Assembly: GCA_019750135.1 (NCBI GenBank)
Contig: JAIEOV010000071.1
Location: forward strand, 1-43,326
Length of the DNA stretch: 43,326 nucleotides
From: Reyranella sp.
GTDB lineage: Bacteria; Pseudomonadota; Alphaproteobacteria; Reyranellales; Reyranellaceae
Direction: 5' to 3'
The position numbers and the translations under genes are program-made. Each line of letters starts with the position of its first letter. The stretch's first letter is position 1. The notes below the pieces were generated by a model. It was not told where the DNA came from. It saw only the letters and a program-made list of their open reading frames with translations, and searched no databases. This document shows, in pieces, positions 32,299 through 40,573 of this stretch.

Positions 32299-33828
32299 TC
32301 AGTAGGGTTCGATCGTCCGCTTGCGGCTGGCGCGCGGCGGGACCGGCGGCAGGGTGGCCAGGGTGTTCAGCAGAATCCGCCGCGTGTCGGCGGGATCGAC
32401 GACGTCGTCGTAGCCGAAGCGGCCGGCAACTTCCAAGGCGGTGTTGTAGTCCTTGAGCTCCTCGGTGCGCTGGCGATGGACCGTCGCGCGCTCGCCGGGA
32501 TCCTCGATGCCCTCGAGTTCCTTGCGGTAGATGATGGCGGCGGCGCCGTCGAGGCCCATGCCGCCGAACTCCGCGGTCGGCCAGGCCAGCAGGATCGACG
32601 GCTCGAACGGCCGCGACCCCATGATGTAGTAGCCGAGGCCGTAGGCCTTGCGCAGGACGACCGTCATCACCGGGATGGTCGCATTGGCCATGGCGGCGAG
32701 AAGCCGCGCGCTGCGGCGCACCAGCCCGGTCTTCTCGATCTCGGGCCCGACCATCAGGCCGGGCGTATCGCAGAGGACCAGCAGCGGGATGTCGAAGGCG
32801 TCGCAGATCTGGACGAAGCGCGCGGCCTTCTCGCAGGCCGGGCCGTCCATGGCGCCGGCGAGGAACATCGGCTGGTTGGCGATCACGCCCACGGTGCGGC
32901 CACCCAGCCGCGCCAGCGCCGTCACCATGGCGCGGCCGAAGCCGGCGCGCAGCTCCTGCACGCTGCCGACATCGGCCAATCCCTGGATGACGCGGCGCAC
33001 GTCGTAGGCGCGGCGCGGATTGTCGGGCACCATGCTGCGCAAGCGCATCTGGTCCGGCGCCTCGCCCGACGGAAGCGGCGGGCCAAAATAGGCGAGATAG
33101 CGCTTGGCCGCGGAAACCGCCTCGGCCTCGTCCTCGACCAGGATGTCGATCGCACCCGAGGCGAAATGAACCTCGGCCGGGCCGATCTGCTCGGGCGTCA
33201 ACTTGAGGCTGAGTGCTGCCTCCACGAGCGGCGGTCCGGCCATGCCCATGGTGCTGTCGCGCGTCGCGATCAGCGCATCGCACATGCCGGCGAGGTTCGC
33301 GTGCCCCGCGAAGGCGCGGCCCGGCAGGATGCCGACGGTCGGCACCAGCCCCGACAGGCGCGCGAAGACGACGAAGGTCATGGACGAGCCGCGGCCTTCG
33401 GCCTTCATGTCGTGCGGCCGGGCGCCGCCGCCGTCGAGCCAGCATACGACCGGCAGGCGATGCTGCTGGGCGTGGCCGAACATGCGGCTGATCTTGGCGT
33501 GGTTGTTGGAACTCTGCGTGCCGGCATAGACCGTGTAGTCGTAGGCGACGATGTCGACGGCACGGCCCTCGACCTGCGCCGTGCCCATGACCAGCCCGTC
33601 CGCCGCGCCCTGCATGCTGGCGATGGCCGGCCGCGCCAGCCCGCCATACTCGACGAAGCTGCCGGCGTCGGTGAGCGCAGCGACACCCTCGCGCACCGTC
33701 CAGCGCTTGCGCTTGCGCTGGCGCGCGACGGCGTCGGGACGCGCCGCATCCTGAAGCGCCTGGTGTGCCGCCGTTACGTCCTCGAGGGTGACGCGCGGCT
33801 TTGGCGCGGACGAGCCGTCGTCCGCCAT
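32299..33828 (-). CDS. Acyl-CoA carboxylase beta subunit (carboxyltransferase)
   Basis: 509 residues of the PccB/MccB family with N- and C-terminal crotonase-like halves. Seen: QGAADGLVMGTAQVEGR, the paired FVVFARLSGLVPTVGILPG and GHANLAGMCDALI, and in the C-half NQPMFLAGAMDGPACEKAARF, LCDTPGLMVGPEIE and MGSRPFEPSILLAWPTAEFGGMGLDGA. It transfers CO2 from biotin to an acyl-CoA. No biotin carboxylase or biotin carrier gene is in the window, so those must be elsewhere. ATG 33828 overlaps the stop of the Bug gene (TGATG); a GTG 3 bp upstream is also possible. Confidence 0.88.
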   Translation of the reverse strand: MADDGSSAPKPRVTLEDVTAAHQALQDAARPDAVARQRKRKRWTVREGVAALTDAGSFVEYGGLARPAIASMQGAADGLVMGTAQVEGRAVDIVAYDYTVYAGTQSSNNHAKISRMFGHAQQHRLPVVCWLDGGGARPHDMKAEGRGSSMTFVVFARLSGLVPTVGILPGRAFAGHANLAGMCDALIATRDSTMGMAGPPLVEAALSLKLTPEQIGPAEVHFASGAIDILVEDEAEAVSAAKRYLAYFGPPLPSGEAPDQMRLRSMVPDNPRRAYDVRRVIQGLADVGSVQELRAGFGRAMVTALARLGGRTVGVIANQPMFLAGAMDGPACEKAARFVQICDAFDIPLLVLCDTPGLMVGPEIEKTGLVRRSARLLAAMANATIPVMTVVLRKAYGLGYYIMGSRPFEPSILLAWPTAEFGGMGLDGAAAIIYRKELEGIEDPGERATVHRQRTEELKDYNTALEVAGRFGYDDVVDPADTRRILLNTLATLPPVPPRASRKRTIEPY

Positions 33829-34811
33829 CACTCGGCCTTGATGCCAGCGGCTTCGATGACCGCACGGAAGGTCTTACGGTTCTCCTGCATCGTCTTGGTG
33901 AGCGTCGCGGCGTCCGTGTAAGCGGGCACCATGCCGTTATCGAGCAGGCGGCGACTCACCTCGGGATCCTCGACGGCGGCCTTGAGCGCCTGCTCCCAAC
34001 GCTTGATCACCGCCGCCGGCAGGCCAACGGGCCCGCACAGGCCGAACCAGGCATAGGTCTCGAAGCCGGGCACGACGTCGGAGATCATCGGCGCGTCGGG
34101 GAAGAAGCGCTTGCCCAGCGGATCGCCCAGCGAGATCAGGCGCAACGTGCCCTGGCGGATATGCGGGATCGTATCGCCGAGATTGGTGATCGAGAAATCG
34201 GTCTGACCGCTGGCCAGGTCCTGGATTGCCGCCTGCGAGCCGCGATAGGGCACGTGGGTCATCTTGGTGCCGGTCTTCTGCGCCAGCAGCTCGCCCGACA
34301 GGTGCTGCACCGAGCCGACGCCGGGGCTGGCATAGGTCACCTTGCCGGGGTTGGCGCGCGCCGCATCGATGATGTCCTGCGTGGTCTTGAACTTGCTGTC
34401 CTTGCCGACGACCAGGCCGAAGGTCGAGCGCAGCATCTGGCCGACCGCCACCAGGTCGGTCGCCGGGTTCACCGCGAGCTTGGTGCCGGGCAGCTCGGTG
34501 ATGATCGTCGTGTTGCCGGTCGTGCAGTAGAGAATGCTGGTGCCGTCGGTCGGGCCGCGGGCGATCATTTCCGCGGCGATCATGCCGTTGGCGCCGGTCT
34601 TGTTCTCGACAACGACACGTTGGCCCAGCTCCTTGCTCGCCACCTCGGCGAGCAGACGTGCCGCGAGGTCGCCCGAGCCGCCGGGGGCGAAACCGAAGAC
34701 CAGGCGGATCGGCTTGTCGGAGAGCGGCGGTTGTTGCTGCGCCATGGTCGCCGTCGCGGTCGTCGCCATCAGCGCCAGGCCCACGGCCTTGGCGAGCAGT
34801 CGTGTCTTCAT
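33828..34811 (-). CDS. Tripartite tricarboxylate transporter receptor (Bug/TctC family)
   Basis: 327 residues from ATG 34811. Signal peptide MKTRLLAKAVGLALMATTAT with cleavage near MAQQQ. Family hallmarks: PIRLVFGFAPGGSGDLAAR, VVVENKTGANGMIAAE, YASPGVGSVQHLSGELL and HVPYRGSQAAIQDLASGQ. Periplasmic binding protein for carboxylates or related small molecules. The TctA/TctB membrane genes are not adjacent, as is common for Bug proteins. It is coupled to the carboxyltransferase (TGATG overlap) and divergent from a TetR gene across a strong operator, so uptake and use of an acid are probably co-regulated. Confidence 0.9.
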   Translation of the reverse strand: MKTRLLAKAVGLALMATTATATMAQQQPPLSDKPIRLVFGFAPGGSGDLAARLLAEVASKELGQRVVVENKTGANGMIAAEMIARGPTDGTSILYCTTGNTTIITELPGTKLAVNPATDLVAVGQMLRSTFGLVVGKDSKFKTTQDIIDAARANPGKVTYASPGVGSVQHLSGELLAQKTGTKMTHVPYRGSQAAIQDLASGQTDFSITNLGDTIPHIRQGTLRLISLGDPLGKRFFPDAPMISDVVPGFETYAWFGLCGPVGLPAAVIKRWEQALKAAVEDPEVSRRLLDNGMVPAYTDAATLTKTMQENRKTFRAVIEAAGIKAE

Positions 34812-34846
34812 CGCGTTTCCCTTCCTCGCTTCCTTGGCCGACAAGC

Positions 34847-34880
34847 TAACACTTGCTTGCTTGTTGACAAGCAAGTGTTA
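34847..34880. promoter_or_regulatory. Perfect inverted-repeat operator between Bug gene and tetR
   Basis: Arms TAACACTTGCTTG (34847-34859) and CAAGCAAGTGTTA (34868-34880) match in 13 of 13 positions around an 8-bp centre. A nested palindrome CTTGCTTG-TTGA-CAAGCAAG uses the inner arms. TTGACA (34864-34869) within it may be the tetR -35. It lies 35 bp upstream of the Bug start and 10 bp upstream of the TetR start. The adjacent TetR protein is the expected ligand-responsive binder. Confidence 0.82.
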
Positions 34881-34890
34881 CGGTCGATGC

Positions 34891-35529
34891 ATGACAGCAA
34901 TCTCGACCCACGAAACGACACGCGAGTCAGCCAGGCGATCGCAGGCCGCTCGCCGGCGCGAATCGGACCGGCGCATGCTGGCTGCGGCCGCCAGCTTGAT
35001 CGCCCGCCATGGCGTCGCCGGCACCACGCTGGCCGAAGTCGGTATCGAGGCAGGCTACAGCCGCGGCCTGCCCGTCGAGCGCTACGGCAGCAAGCTCGGC
35101 CTGATCACCGCCCTGCTCGAAGCCACCGAGCATTGGTTCGAGAGGCACCTGCAAGAGGTGCTGGCCGGCAAGAGCGGCCTCAAGGCGCTCGAACGGCGCC
35201 TGGAAGCCCACATGGGCAGCGTCGATCGCAGCCTGGAGGCGACGGCGGCGCTCTATGCCATCTACACGGAATCCCACTCAGTCATGCCCGAGTTCAAGGA
35301 CGCGGTCGCCGCGTTCACGGCGCGCTGGGCCGCCGGCCTGGTGGCGCACATGCGCGAGGGCCAGGCGAGCGGCGAGATCCGAGCGAACCTGGACTGTGCC
35401 GCCGAGGCCCGATTCCTGCTCGCGGCCATGCGCGGGCTGATGATCCAGTACCTGATGGATCGCTCGACTGGCGATCTGGCGCGCGGCAAGAAGATCCTGC
35501 GCGCCCATTGCCGCGGCTACCGGACCTAG
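34891..35529 (+). CDS. TetR/AcrR-family transcriptional regulator
   Basis: 212 residues. The N-terminal helix-turn-helix runs from RRMLAAAASLIARHGVAGTT through LAEVGIEAGYSRGLPVERYG to SKLGLITALLEA (residues about 28-74). The C-terminal helices form the ligand/dimer domain. A polar Thr/Arg-rich extension of about 25 residues precedes the HTH. ATG 34891 is 10 bp after a perfect inverted repeat. It probably represses itself and the divergent Bug-carboxyltransferase operon until an inducer binds, perhaps the transported acid or its CoA ester. Confidence 0.92.
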   Translation: MTAISTHETTRESARRSQAARRRESDRRMLAAAASLIARHGVAGTTLAEVGIEAGYSRGLPVERYGSKLGLITALLEATEHWFERHLQEVLAGKSGLKALERRLEAHMGSVDRSLEATAALYAIYTESHSVMPEFKDAVAAFTARWAAGLVAHMREGQASGEIRANLDCAAEARFLLAAMRGLMIQYLMDRSTGDLARGKKILRAHCRGYRT

Positions 35530-35582
35530 TTTCCTCGACGCCGTGGTTTTGACCCATCGAAGCCAATTCTCCGGGAGGGCCG

Positions 35583-35737
35583 CGAGTGGTGCTGCACTGC
35601 TGTCAGCGGTGCGAGAGGTTTGCGAGGTTCGCGAGGTTTCCGCGAGAGAGCCTGGTAGCGCTTCACGATCTCACCCCCTATCCGTTGGGCCTCATTGCTT
35701 GCGCTACCGGAATCCCCTGAGCCGGAGAGCCGGAGCC
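35583..35737 (-). repeat. Unknown intergenic element, copy A
   Basis: Diverged copy of the element at 42915-43090. Shared parts in order on the + strand: an imperfect GCACTGC palindrome, CAGCGG, three 9-bp units beginning GAGGTT (35615-35641), a stretch ending in CTATCCGTTGGGCCT (35678-35692, 14 of 15 identical to copy B), and GAGCCGGAGCC near the right end. It sits about 50 bp after a + strand stop and before a convergent gene. A promoter lies about 120 bp to its right, reading through it on the minus strand. It may encode a small RNA or be a dispersed repeat. Confidence 0.6.
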
Positions 35738-35858
35738 TTGGCTTGGCCCGCCCGGACAAGCGGTCGGACGGGCCGCGCGCACGTCTGGCACGGCCTTTTG
35801 GTTTCGGATCAACAACGCAAAGAGCAGAAGCGCGGGGGATGCCGTGCCCTTGGTCGAC

Positions 35859-35887
35859 AGGATATGACTCAAGTAGATTCTTGTCAA
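35859..35887 (-). promoter_or_regulatory. Sigma70-type promoter reading into repeat copy A
   Basis: On the minus strand TTGACA (35882-35887), 17-bp spacer, TATCCT (35859-35864). The -35 is perfect and the -10 matches four of six. Expected start near 35852, moving toward repeat copy A and the 3' end of tetR. No gene with a ribosome site follows, so the product would be untranslated or antisense to tetR's tail. Confidence 0.5.
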
Positions 35888-36068
35888 AAACTGAGGTCAG
35901 CACCGGCCAATTTCGTTTTCGCGACTTTTGAGGCTCCGTAGAGGGCCACGTATCGCGGATCGACCGAGCAACCACGCCACTCCTTGTGTTGCCGGAACAG
36001 AGTGCGAGCACTGCTTTCAACGCGCCTTCAAAACCTCTGTGACGAGCTACTGGAGCGGAACTCGGCTC

Positions 36069-37595
36069 TCACGGATCGCGCTTGGCACCGCGCATGAAGG
36101 CCGCCAGCGGCATCGCCGCCAGGGCGGCGAACGCCATCAGGTAGAAGGCGTTGAGATAGCCGATCATCGCCGCCTGCCGCAGGATCTCGTTCGACAGGGT
36201 CTGCAGGCTGGCGGCGCCGTCCAGGCTCCATTGCGACGGCAGGCCGGGCATCACCAGCGACTTGTTGTAGGGCGTGATGTACTCGGTCATGCGCGAATAG
36301 TTCGAAGCGGTCGAGCGGCTGACGACCAGCACGGCCACGGAGATGAACAGGCTGGAGCCGAAGTTGCGCATCAGGGTGAAGACGGCGGAACCCTCCGTCA
36401 CCTGGCGCGGCGGCAGGGTAGAGAACGCCATCACGGTCATCGGCGTGAAGGCCACCGATTGGCCGAAGCCGAGAAGGAAGTTGCCCCAGAATACGTCGCT
36501 TTCGGTCAGGTTGATGTTCCAGTGCGCCATCCAGAAGCCCGCCATCGCCTGGATGCCCATGCCGCCGACGATCGCCAGGCGCGGAGCGATGCGGGTGAGC
36601 TGGACGACCACCAGGAAGGCCGCCCAATTGCCCATGCCGCGGGCGGCGATCAGCATGGCGATGGCGTTGTCGGGATAGCCGCGCAGATCGTGCAGCAGGG
36701 TCGGGAAGAGCACGATGCTGGTGAAGTTCAGCATCCCCATGATCAGGGCGAGCAGGATACCGATGGTGAAGTTGCGATCGAGCAGCAGGCGCGGATTGAC
36801 GAACGGCTCGGCCACCGTCAGGCAATGCACGACGAAGATCCAGAGCGCCAGCGCGCCGGTGAAGGCGTAGAGCACCATCTCCGTCGATTCGAACCAGTCG
36901 AGGCGATGGCCGCGGTCGAAGATCAGCTGGGCGCAGGTGATGGCGACGGACAACGCGATGAAGCCGGTCCAGTCGAACTTCACCGGGCTCTTGGCCGTGT
37001 AGTCGCGCAGGGCGAACCAGATGCAGGTCAGCGCGCAGAGGCCGGGCGGCACGATGATGAAGAAGGCGGCGCGCCAGTCGTAGGCCTCGCTCGCGATGCT
37101 GCCGACGATCGGGCCGAGCACCGGACCGAACACCGCTCCGATGCCCCACATGACGATGGCGGCGGGCTGCAGATGCTTGGGGAAGGTCGCGAGCAGGATG
37201 GCCTGGCCGAGCGGCATGATCGGCGCGCCGAACGCTCCCTGCCCGACCCGCGCCAGGATCAGTGTCTCCAGGCTGCCGGCGAAGCCGCACAGCAGCGAGG
37301 TGATGGTGAAGCCAAGCACGGTGAAGAACATCAGGTTGCGCCAGCCCAGCCGGCTGGCCAGCCATCCCGTCATCGGCGTGGCGACGGCGGTGGCCACCAG
37401 GTTGAGCGTGATCACCCAGGAGATCTCCTCCTGCGTCGCCGACAGGTTGCCGCGCATCTGCGGCAGCACCAGGTTGGCGATGGTGATGGTCATGCCGAAC
37501 AGCATGTTGGCGAGCTGGACCATCAACAGGATGAGCCACTGCCGCCCGCTGATCGTGAATAGGCCGCCTTTGTCCTCGGCGACGACGCTCGTCAT
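36069..37595 (-). CDS. DHA2 (EmrB/QacA) family MFS efflux transporter, 14 helices
   Basis: 508 residues with about fourteen hydrophobic segments. Motif A-like GWLASRLGWRNLM after TM2, motif C of drug antiporters GAVFGPVLGPIVGS in TM5, and the long loop after TM13 (YSRMTEYITPYNKS) all fit the DHA2 EmrB type. Proton-driven export of hydrophobic drugs or metabolites. EmrB proteins usually pair with an EmrA periplasmic adaptor, but none is adjacent. ATG 37595 follows GTGGGGA. It is transcribed away from the amidohydrolase in the same direction, 90 bp downstream of its stop. Confidence 0.9.
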   Translation of the reverse strand: MTSVVAEDKGGLFTISGRQWLILLMVQLANMLFGMTITIANLVLPQMRGNLSATQEEISWVITLNLVATAVATPMTGWLASRLGWRNLMFFTVLGFTITSLLCGFAGSLETLILARVGQGAFGAPIMPLGQAILLATFPKHLQPAAIVMWGIGAVFGPVLGPIVGSIASEAYDWRAAFFIIVPPGLCALTCIWFALRDYTAKSPVKFDWTGFIALSVAITCAQLIFDRGHRLDWFESTEMVLYAFTGALALWIFVVHCLTVAEPFVNPRLLLDRNFTIGILLALIMGMLNFTSIVLFPTLLHDLRGYPDNAIAMLIAARGMGNWAAFLVVVQLTRIAPRLAIVGGMGIQAMAGFWMAHWNINLTESDVFWGNFLLGFGQSVAFTPMTVMAFSTLPPRQVTEGSAVFTLMRNFGSSLFISVAVLVVSRSTASNYSRMTEYITPYNKSLVMPGLPSQWSLDGAASLQTLSNEILRQAAMIGYLNAFYLMAFAALAAMPLAAFMRGAKRDP

Positions 37596-37625
37596 TCCCC
37601 ACGATCTTCGTTGTTCTTGCCGCGA

Positions 37626-37651
37626 TCATTCGGCAAGACGCCGCCGAATGA
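37626..37651. terminator. Hairpin between amidohydrolase and MFS genes
   Basis: Perfect 9-bp arms TCATTCGGC (37626-37634) and GCCGAATGA (37643-37651) around an 8-base loop. It lies between the amidohydrolase stop and the MFS start on the minus strand. No T tract follows, so it may be an attenuator or leader structure rather than a full terminator. Confidence 0.45.
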
Positions 37652-37685
37652 CAGGATAAACGCGTGCTGCGTTGCAACAATCGGC

Positions 37686-38735
37686 TCAGAGGCCGAGGCG
37701 ATAGACCTTTGACGCCGTGCCGCTGAACAGGCTCTTCTTCTCGGCGGCACTTGCGCCCGCGGCGAGCCGCTTGCAGGCGTTCCAGTACACGCCGTAGCCG
37801 TACGAGCCCTTGTCGACAGGGAAATTGCTCTCGAACATCGCGCGGTCGGCGCCGAAGGCTTCCAGACAAGTCTCGACGTAAGGCCGCCACAACGACGCGA
37901 GCTTCTCGGAGCTCGGCGCGTGCTCGCCCTCATGCACGTCGAAACCGAGCAGCCGCATGCCGAGACCGCCCAGCTTCACGTGGACGTTGTGACACGAAGC
38001 AATCTCCCAGATGCTCTTGTTCCACGCCGCGAACACCTCGTCGCGCTTGCCCTTGTAGCGGCCGAGCCCGATCGGGCCGCCGACATGGTTGAGCACGATC
38101 GTCGTGCCGGGAAAGGCGCGCGCCAGATCGAGCACGTCGCCGAGCTGCGTGTGATAGACCCAGGCGTCGAAGCTCAGCCCCAGCGGCGCGAGCTGGGCAA
38201 AACCCTCGCGCACTTTCGCGTCGAGCAGCAGGCCTTCCGGCCGCACGGCCGTGGCGCCCCATTGCGTCTGGTCCGGATGGGTCGAGGCGATGAAGCGGAT
38301 GCCGCGGAAGCGACCGCCGCCCGCCACGATCATCGCCTCCAGGACCTCGCGCACGCGCGCGCCCAGCGGCAGGTCGGCATGGCCGACGATTCCGGCGCAG
38401 ACGCGCGGCGTGCCGTAGCCGCCGCTGGCGCTCATGGCCGCCACGCCGTTGGCGAACTCGATCTCGCCCACCGGGCGCATCTCGGCCGGCCCGTCGGCCC
38501 GGTACATCGACAGCCATTCCAGATAGACGGTGGCGATGACGTTGTGGCCGCCTTCGGCGATGTCCTTCAGCAGGTCCGGCAGCAGGTACGTGCCGCTTTC
38601 CGGACGATCGATCAGGTGGTGGTGCGGATCGACGATCGGCAGCTCGGCCTCGAGTGCCGCCTCGCGGCTCTTGGCCAGCCAGTCGGGCCGCACCGCGAGG
38701 TGCGAGCTGATTGCGGTCGGTGCAGTCGACGACAT
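37686..38735 (-). CDS. Amidohydrolase-2 family metal-dependent hydrolase
   Basis: 349 residues, TIM-barrel. The N-terminal metal site is DPHHHL (36-41). Further ligand regions are YLEWLSM, FRGIRFIAS, VYHTQL, IVLNHVGGP with its His, and SNFPVDKG with the active-site Asp. Members include lactonases, PDC hydrolase and decarboxylases that act on carboxylic acids. GRYKGKRDEVF..W is common in the lactonase-like subgroup. Start ATG 38735 follows GGGGAGGGGAAG. It lies 14 bp downstream of a PEBP gene on the same strand, probably one transcript. The reaction is not predictable. Confidence 0.87.
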   Translation of the reverse strand: MSSTAPTAISSHLAVRPDWLAKSREAALEAELPIVDPHHHLIDRPESGTYLLPDLLKDIAEGGHNVIATVYLEWLSMYRADGPAEMRPVGEIEFANGVAAMSASGGYGTPRVCAGIVGHADLPLGARVREVLEAMIVAGGGRFRGIRFIASTHPDQTQWGATAVRPEGLLLDAKVREGFAQLAPLGLSFDAWVYHTQLGDVLDLARAFPGTTIVLNHVGGPIGLGRYKGKRDEVFAAWNKSIWEIASCHNVHVKLGGLGMRLLGFDVHEGEHAPSSEKLASLWRPYVETCLEAFGADRAMFESNFPVDKGSYGYGVYWNACKRLAAGASAAEKKSLFSGTASKVYRLGL

Positions 38736-38749
38736 CTTCCCCTCCCCAG

Positions 38750-39250
38750 CTAACGTCCGAACTTGCCTGTCAGCGTCGCCTTCTCGAGGGTGTTGAAGTG
38801 GAGCTGGAAGCCGACGATGGCGGCCGACGTGTCGGCGTTGACCGGCAAGGCGTCCTGCTTCACGGCGAACACGGTGAAGATGTAGCGGTGCGGGCCGTGG
38901 CCCTCCGGCGGGCACGGTCCGCCATAGCCCGGCGCGCCGAAATCGGTGCGGGTCTGCAGCGCGCCCTTGGGCAGCAGGCCGGCCCTGGGACTGCCGGCAT
39001 CGAGCTTGAGCTCGGTCGTGTCCGCCGGAATGTTGACCACCACCCAGTGCCAGAAGCCGCTGCCGGTCGGCGCGTCGGGATCGAAGCAGGTGACGGCAAA
39101 GCTCTTGGTCCCCGCCGGCACGCCCGACCACGCAAGATGCGGCGACTTGTTGCCGCCGCCGCAGCCGAAGCCGTAATCGGCCGACAGGATGTGGTCCATC
39201 TCGAGGGTCTCGCCCTCCTTGAAGCTGCTGCTGCTGAGCGTGAGCGCCAC
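38750..39250 (-). CDS. YbhB/YbcL-type PEBP-family protein
   Basis: 166 residues. Landmarks of the phosphatidylethanolamine-binding-like family are NKSPHLAWSGVPAGTKSFAV, the ligand-site DPDAPTGSGFWHWVVVNIP, and GPHRYIFTVFAV. No signal peptide, so cytoplasmic. The start codon is GTG (39248-39250), supported by GGGAGG 5 bp upstream. Function of bacterial members is unclear (small-anion binding). The gene precedes the amidohydrolase by 14 bp. Confidence 0.92.
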   Translation of the reverse strand: MALTLSSSSFKEGETLEMDHILSADYGFGCGGGNKSPHLAWSGVPAGTKSFAVTCFDPDAPTGSGFWHWVVVNIPADTTELKLDAGSPRAGLLPKGALQTRTDFGAPGYGGPCPPEGHGPHRYIFTVFAVKQDALPVNADTSAAIVGFQLHFNTLEKATLTGKFGR

Positions 39251-39326
39251 GGTCGCCTCCCGGATCGTCAGTGCGGAATCGCGGCCGCGAGTGGATCAGC
39301 TTGCCGATCCCATTGCAAAAAAATTC

Positions 39327-39785
39327 CTACCGGCCAACGTACCTAGCGATATCGGCGCTGGCCTTGCGTCGCACCAGCTCGTCGGCGACAGCCGAGGAAA
39401 CGCAGATCTTGTTGACCGGGTTCAGCACGGTGCCGAGCGACTTGGCGATCACCAGCGCGACCGGGATGCCGACGATGCTGAGGCAGAACAAGAAGACCTG
39501 GATGGCATTCAGCACGACGAACACCAGCCCGAACGGAAGGTAGAGGATCATGATGACGGTCGAGTAGGCCTGCCACGCCGGGTTCTGCTCGACCTTCAAT
39601 TCCGCCTTGCTGACCATTGCCTGTCCGAAGGGTGCCAGCAGGAACTTGCCGAACTCCATCAGGCCGAGCCCGATCGGCGCGGGCAGGACCAGGATCGTGA
39701 GCAACAGCCCCAGCAGCCAGTAGAACGCCGCCGTCAGGAACCCGAAGAAGGGGAAATGCCACAGGATGTTTCCGAGCGTCCGCAT
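39327..39785 (-). CDS. YccF-domain inner-membrane protein
   Basis: 152 residues with about three or four hydrophobic segments: a start MRTLGNILWHFPFFGFLTAA, then LLTILVLPAPIGLGLMEFGK, and PFGLVFVVLNAIQVFLFCLS with IVGIPVALVIAKSLG. The GxPxGxGLxxFxKxxLxPF pattern is that of YccF (DUF307). Function unknown. ATG 39785 follows GGGGAAAG. It lies 13 bp after the stop of the SDR gene and may belong to the same transcript. Confidence 0.85.
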   Translation of the reverse strand: MRTLGNILWHFPFFGFLTAAFYWLLGLLLTILVLPAPIGLGLMEFGKFLLAPFGQAMVSKAELKVEQNPAWQAYSTVIMILYLPFGLVFVVLNAIQVFLFCLSIVGIPVALVIAKSLGTVLNPVNKICVSSAVADELVRRKASADIARYVGR

Positions 39786-39798
39786 CGATCTTTCCCCG

Positions 39799-40545
39799 CT
39801 ACAGTCCCTGCCCGCCCGCCACGGAGATGACCTGGCCGGTGACCCACGAGGCCAGCGGCGACGCCAGGAACAGCGCCACGTTGGCGACCTCCTCGGCGTG
39901 GCCCATGCGACCGAAGGGGATCGACGCCAGCACGTCGTCATAGAACTTGGGATTGCGGGCCTTGACGCCGTCCCACACGCCGCCGGGAAACTCGATCGAG
40001 CCCGGCGCAATGCAGTTCACGCGCACGCGGTCCTTGGCATACAGGGCGGCCTGGGTGACCGTGTAGTGCATCACCGCGGCCTTGATGGCGCCGTAGGGCG
40101 GCTGGCGCGTCGCCGGATGCAGGGCCGAGATCGAGGAGATGTTCACCACGCTGCCCTGGACCTGCTTCAGCGCCGGATAGGCTTCCTGCGTGGCATGCAC
40201 GATCGCCATCATGTCGACCGCGAGGCTGGCGCCCCAACCCTTGTCGTCATCCGATGAGCCGAAGGCCGAGGCGTTGTTGACCAGAAGATCGACGCCGCCC
40301 AGGGCCGCGACCGCCTCCTTCGCGTAGCCGCGCACCTCGTCGCCCTTGCCGAGGTTGGCGCTGGCGGCATGGGCTTTGCGGCCGAGCCTGGCGATCTCGC
40401 CCTTGGTCTCCTCGAGTGCCTTGGGATCGCGGGCACAGATCGAGACGTCGCCGCCGGCCGCCGCGAAGCCCAGGGCGATCGCCTTGCCGATGCCGCGGCT
40501 ACCGCCGCAGACGATCGCCCTCTTGCCCGTGAAATCGATCTTCAC
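39799..40545 (-). CDS. SDR-family oxidoreductase (tandem copy A)
   Basis: 248 residues, classical SDR. Cofactor motif CGGSRGIGKAIALGF near 13-27, with CARD after beta-2 suggesting NADP(H). NNAS follows, then the catalytic Ser in VVNISSIS and Tyr-x3-Lys in PPYGAIKAAV. The C-terminus VTGQVISVAGGQGL is the common fatty-acyl/keto reductase end. Substrate unknown. It is about 88% identical to the next gene upstream (29 differences counted by eye), most of them in a cluster around residues 193-205 near the substrate lid, so the two may differ in specificity. Confidence 0.92.
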   Translation of the reverse strand: MKIDFTGKRAIVCGGSRGIGKAIALGFAAAGGDVSICARDPKALEETKGEIARLGRKAHAASANLGKGDEVRGYAKEAVAALGGVDLLVNNASAFGSSDDDKGWGASLAVDMMAIVHATQEAYPALKQVQGSVVNISSISALHPATRQPPYGAIKAAVMHYTVTQAALYAKDRVRVNCIAPGSIEFPGGVWDGVKARNPKFYDDVLASIPFGRMGHAEEVANVALFLASPLASWVTGQVISVAGGQGL

Positions 40546-40573
40546 CTACAGGCCCCTACCTAAAGGCCCCCAC

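Larger units (their letters stand above)
35530..36068. other. 539-bp gap between convergent tetR and MFS genes
   Basis: No credible gene is seen; short frames here lack ribosome sites and family features. The left third holds copy A of an unknown repeat (35583-35737). Position 35859-35887 has a sigma70-like promoter pointing at it on the minus strand. The right half (35890-36060) has lower GC than the neighbouring genes, and I see no repeat or RNA family in it. Confidence 0.6.

Noticed and set aside
35678..35887. 69-codon minus-strand frame in the 35.5-36 kb gap
   Set aside because: Its start codon lies upstream of the predicted transcription start of the promoter at 35859-35887, and there is no ribosome site or family signal.
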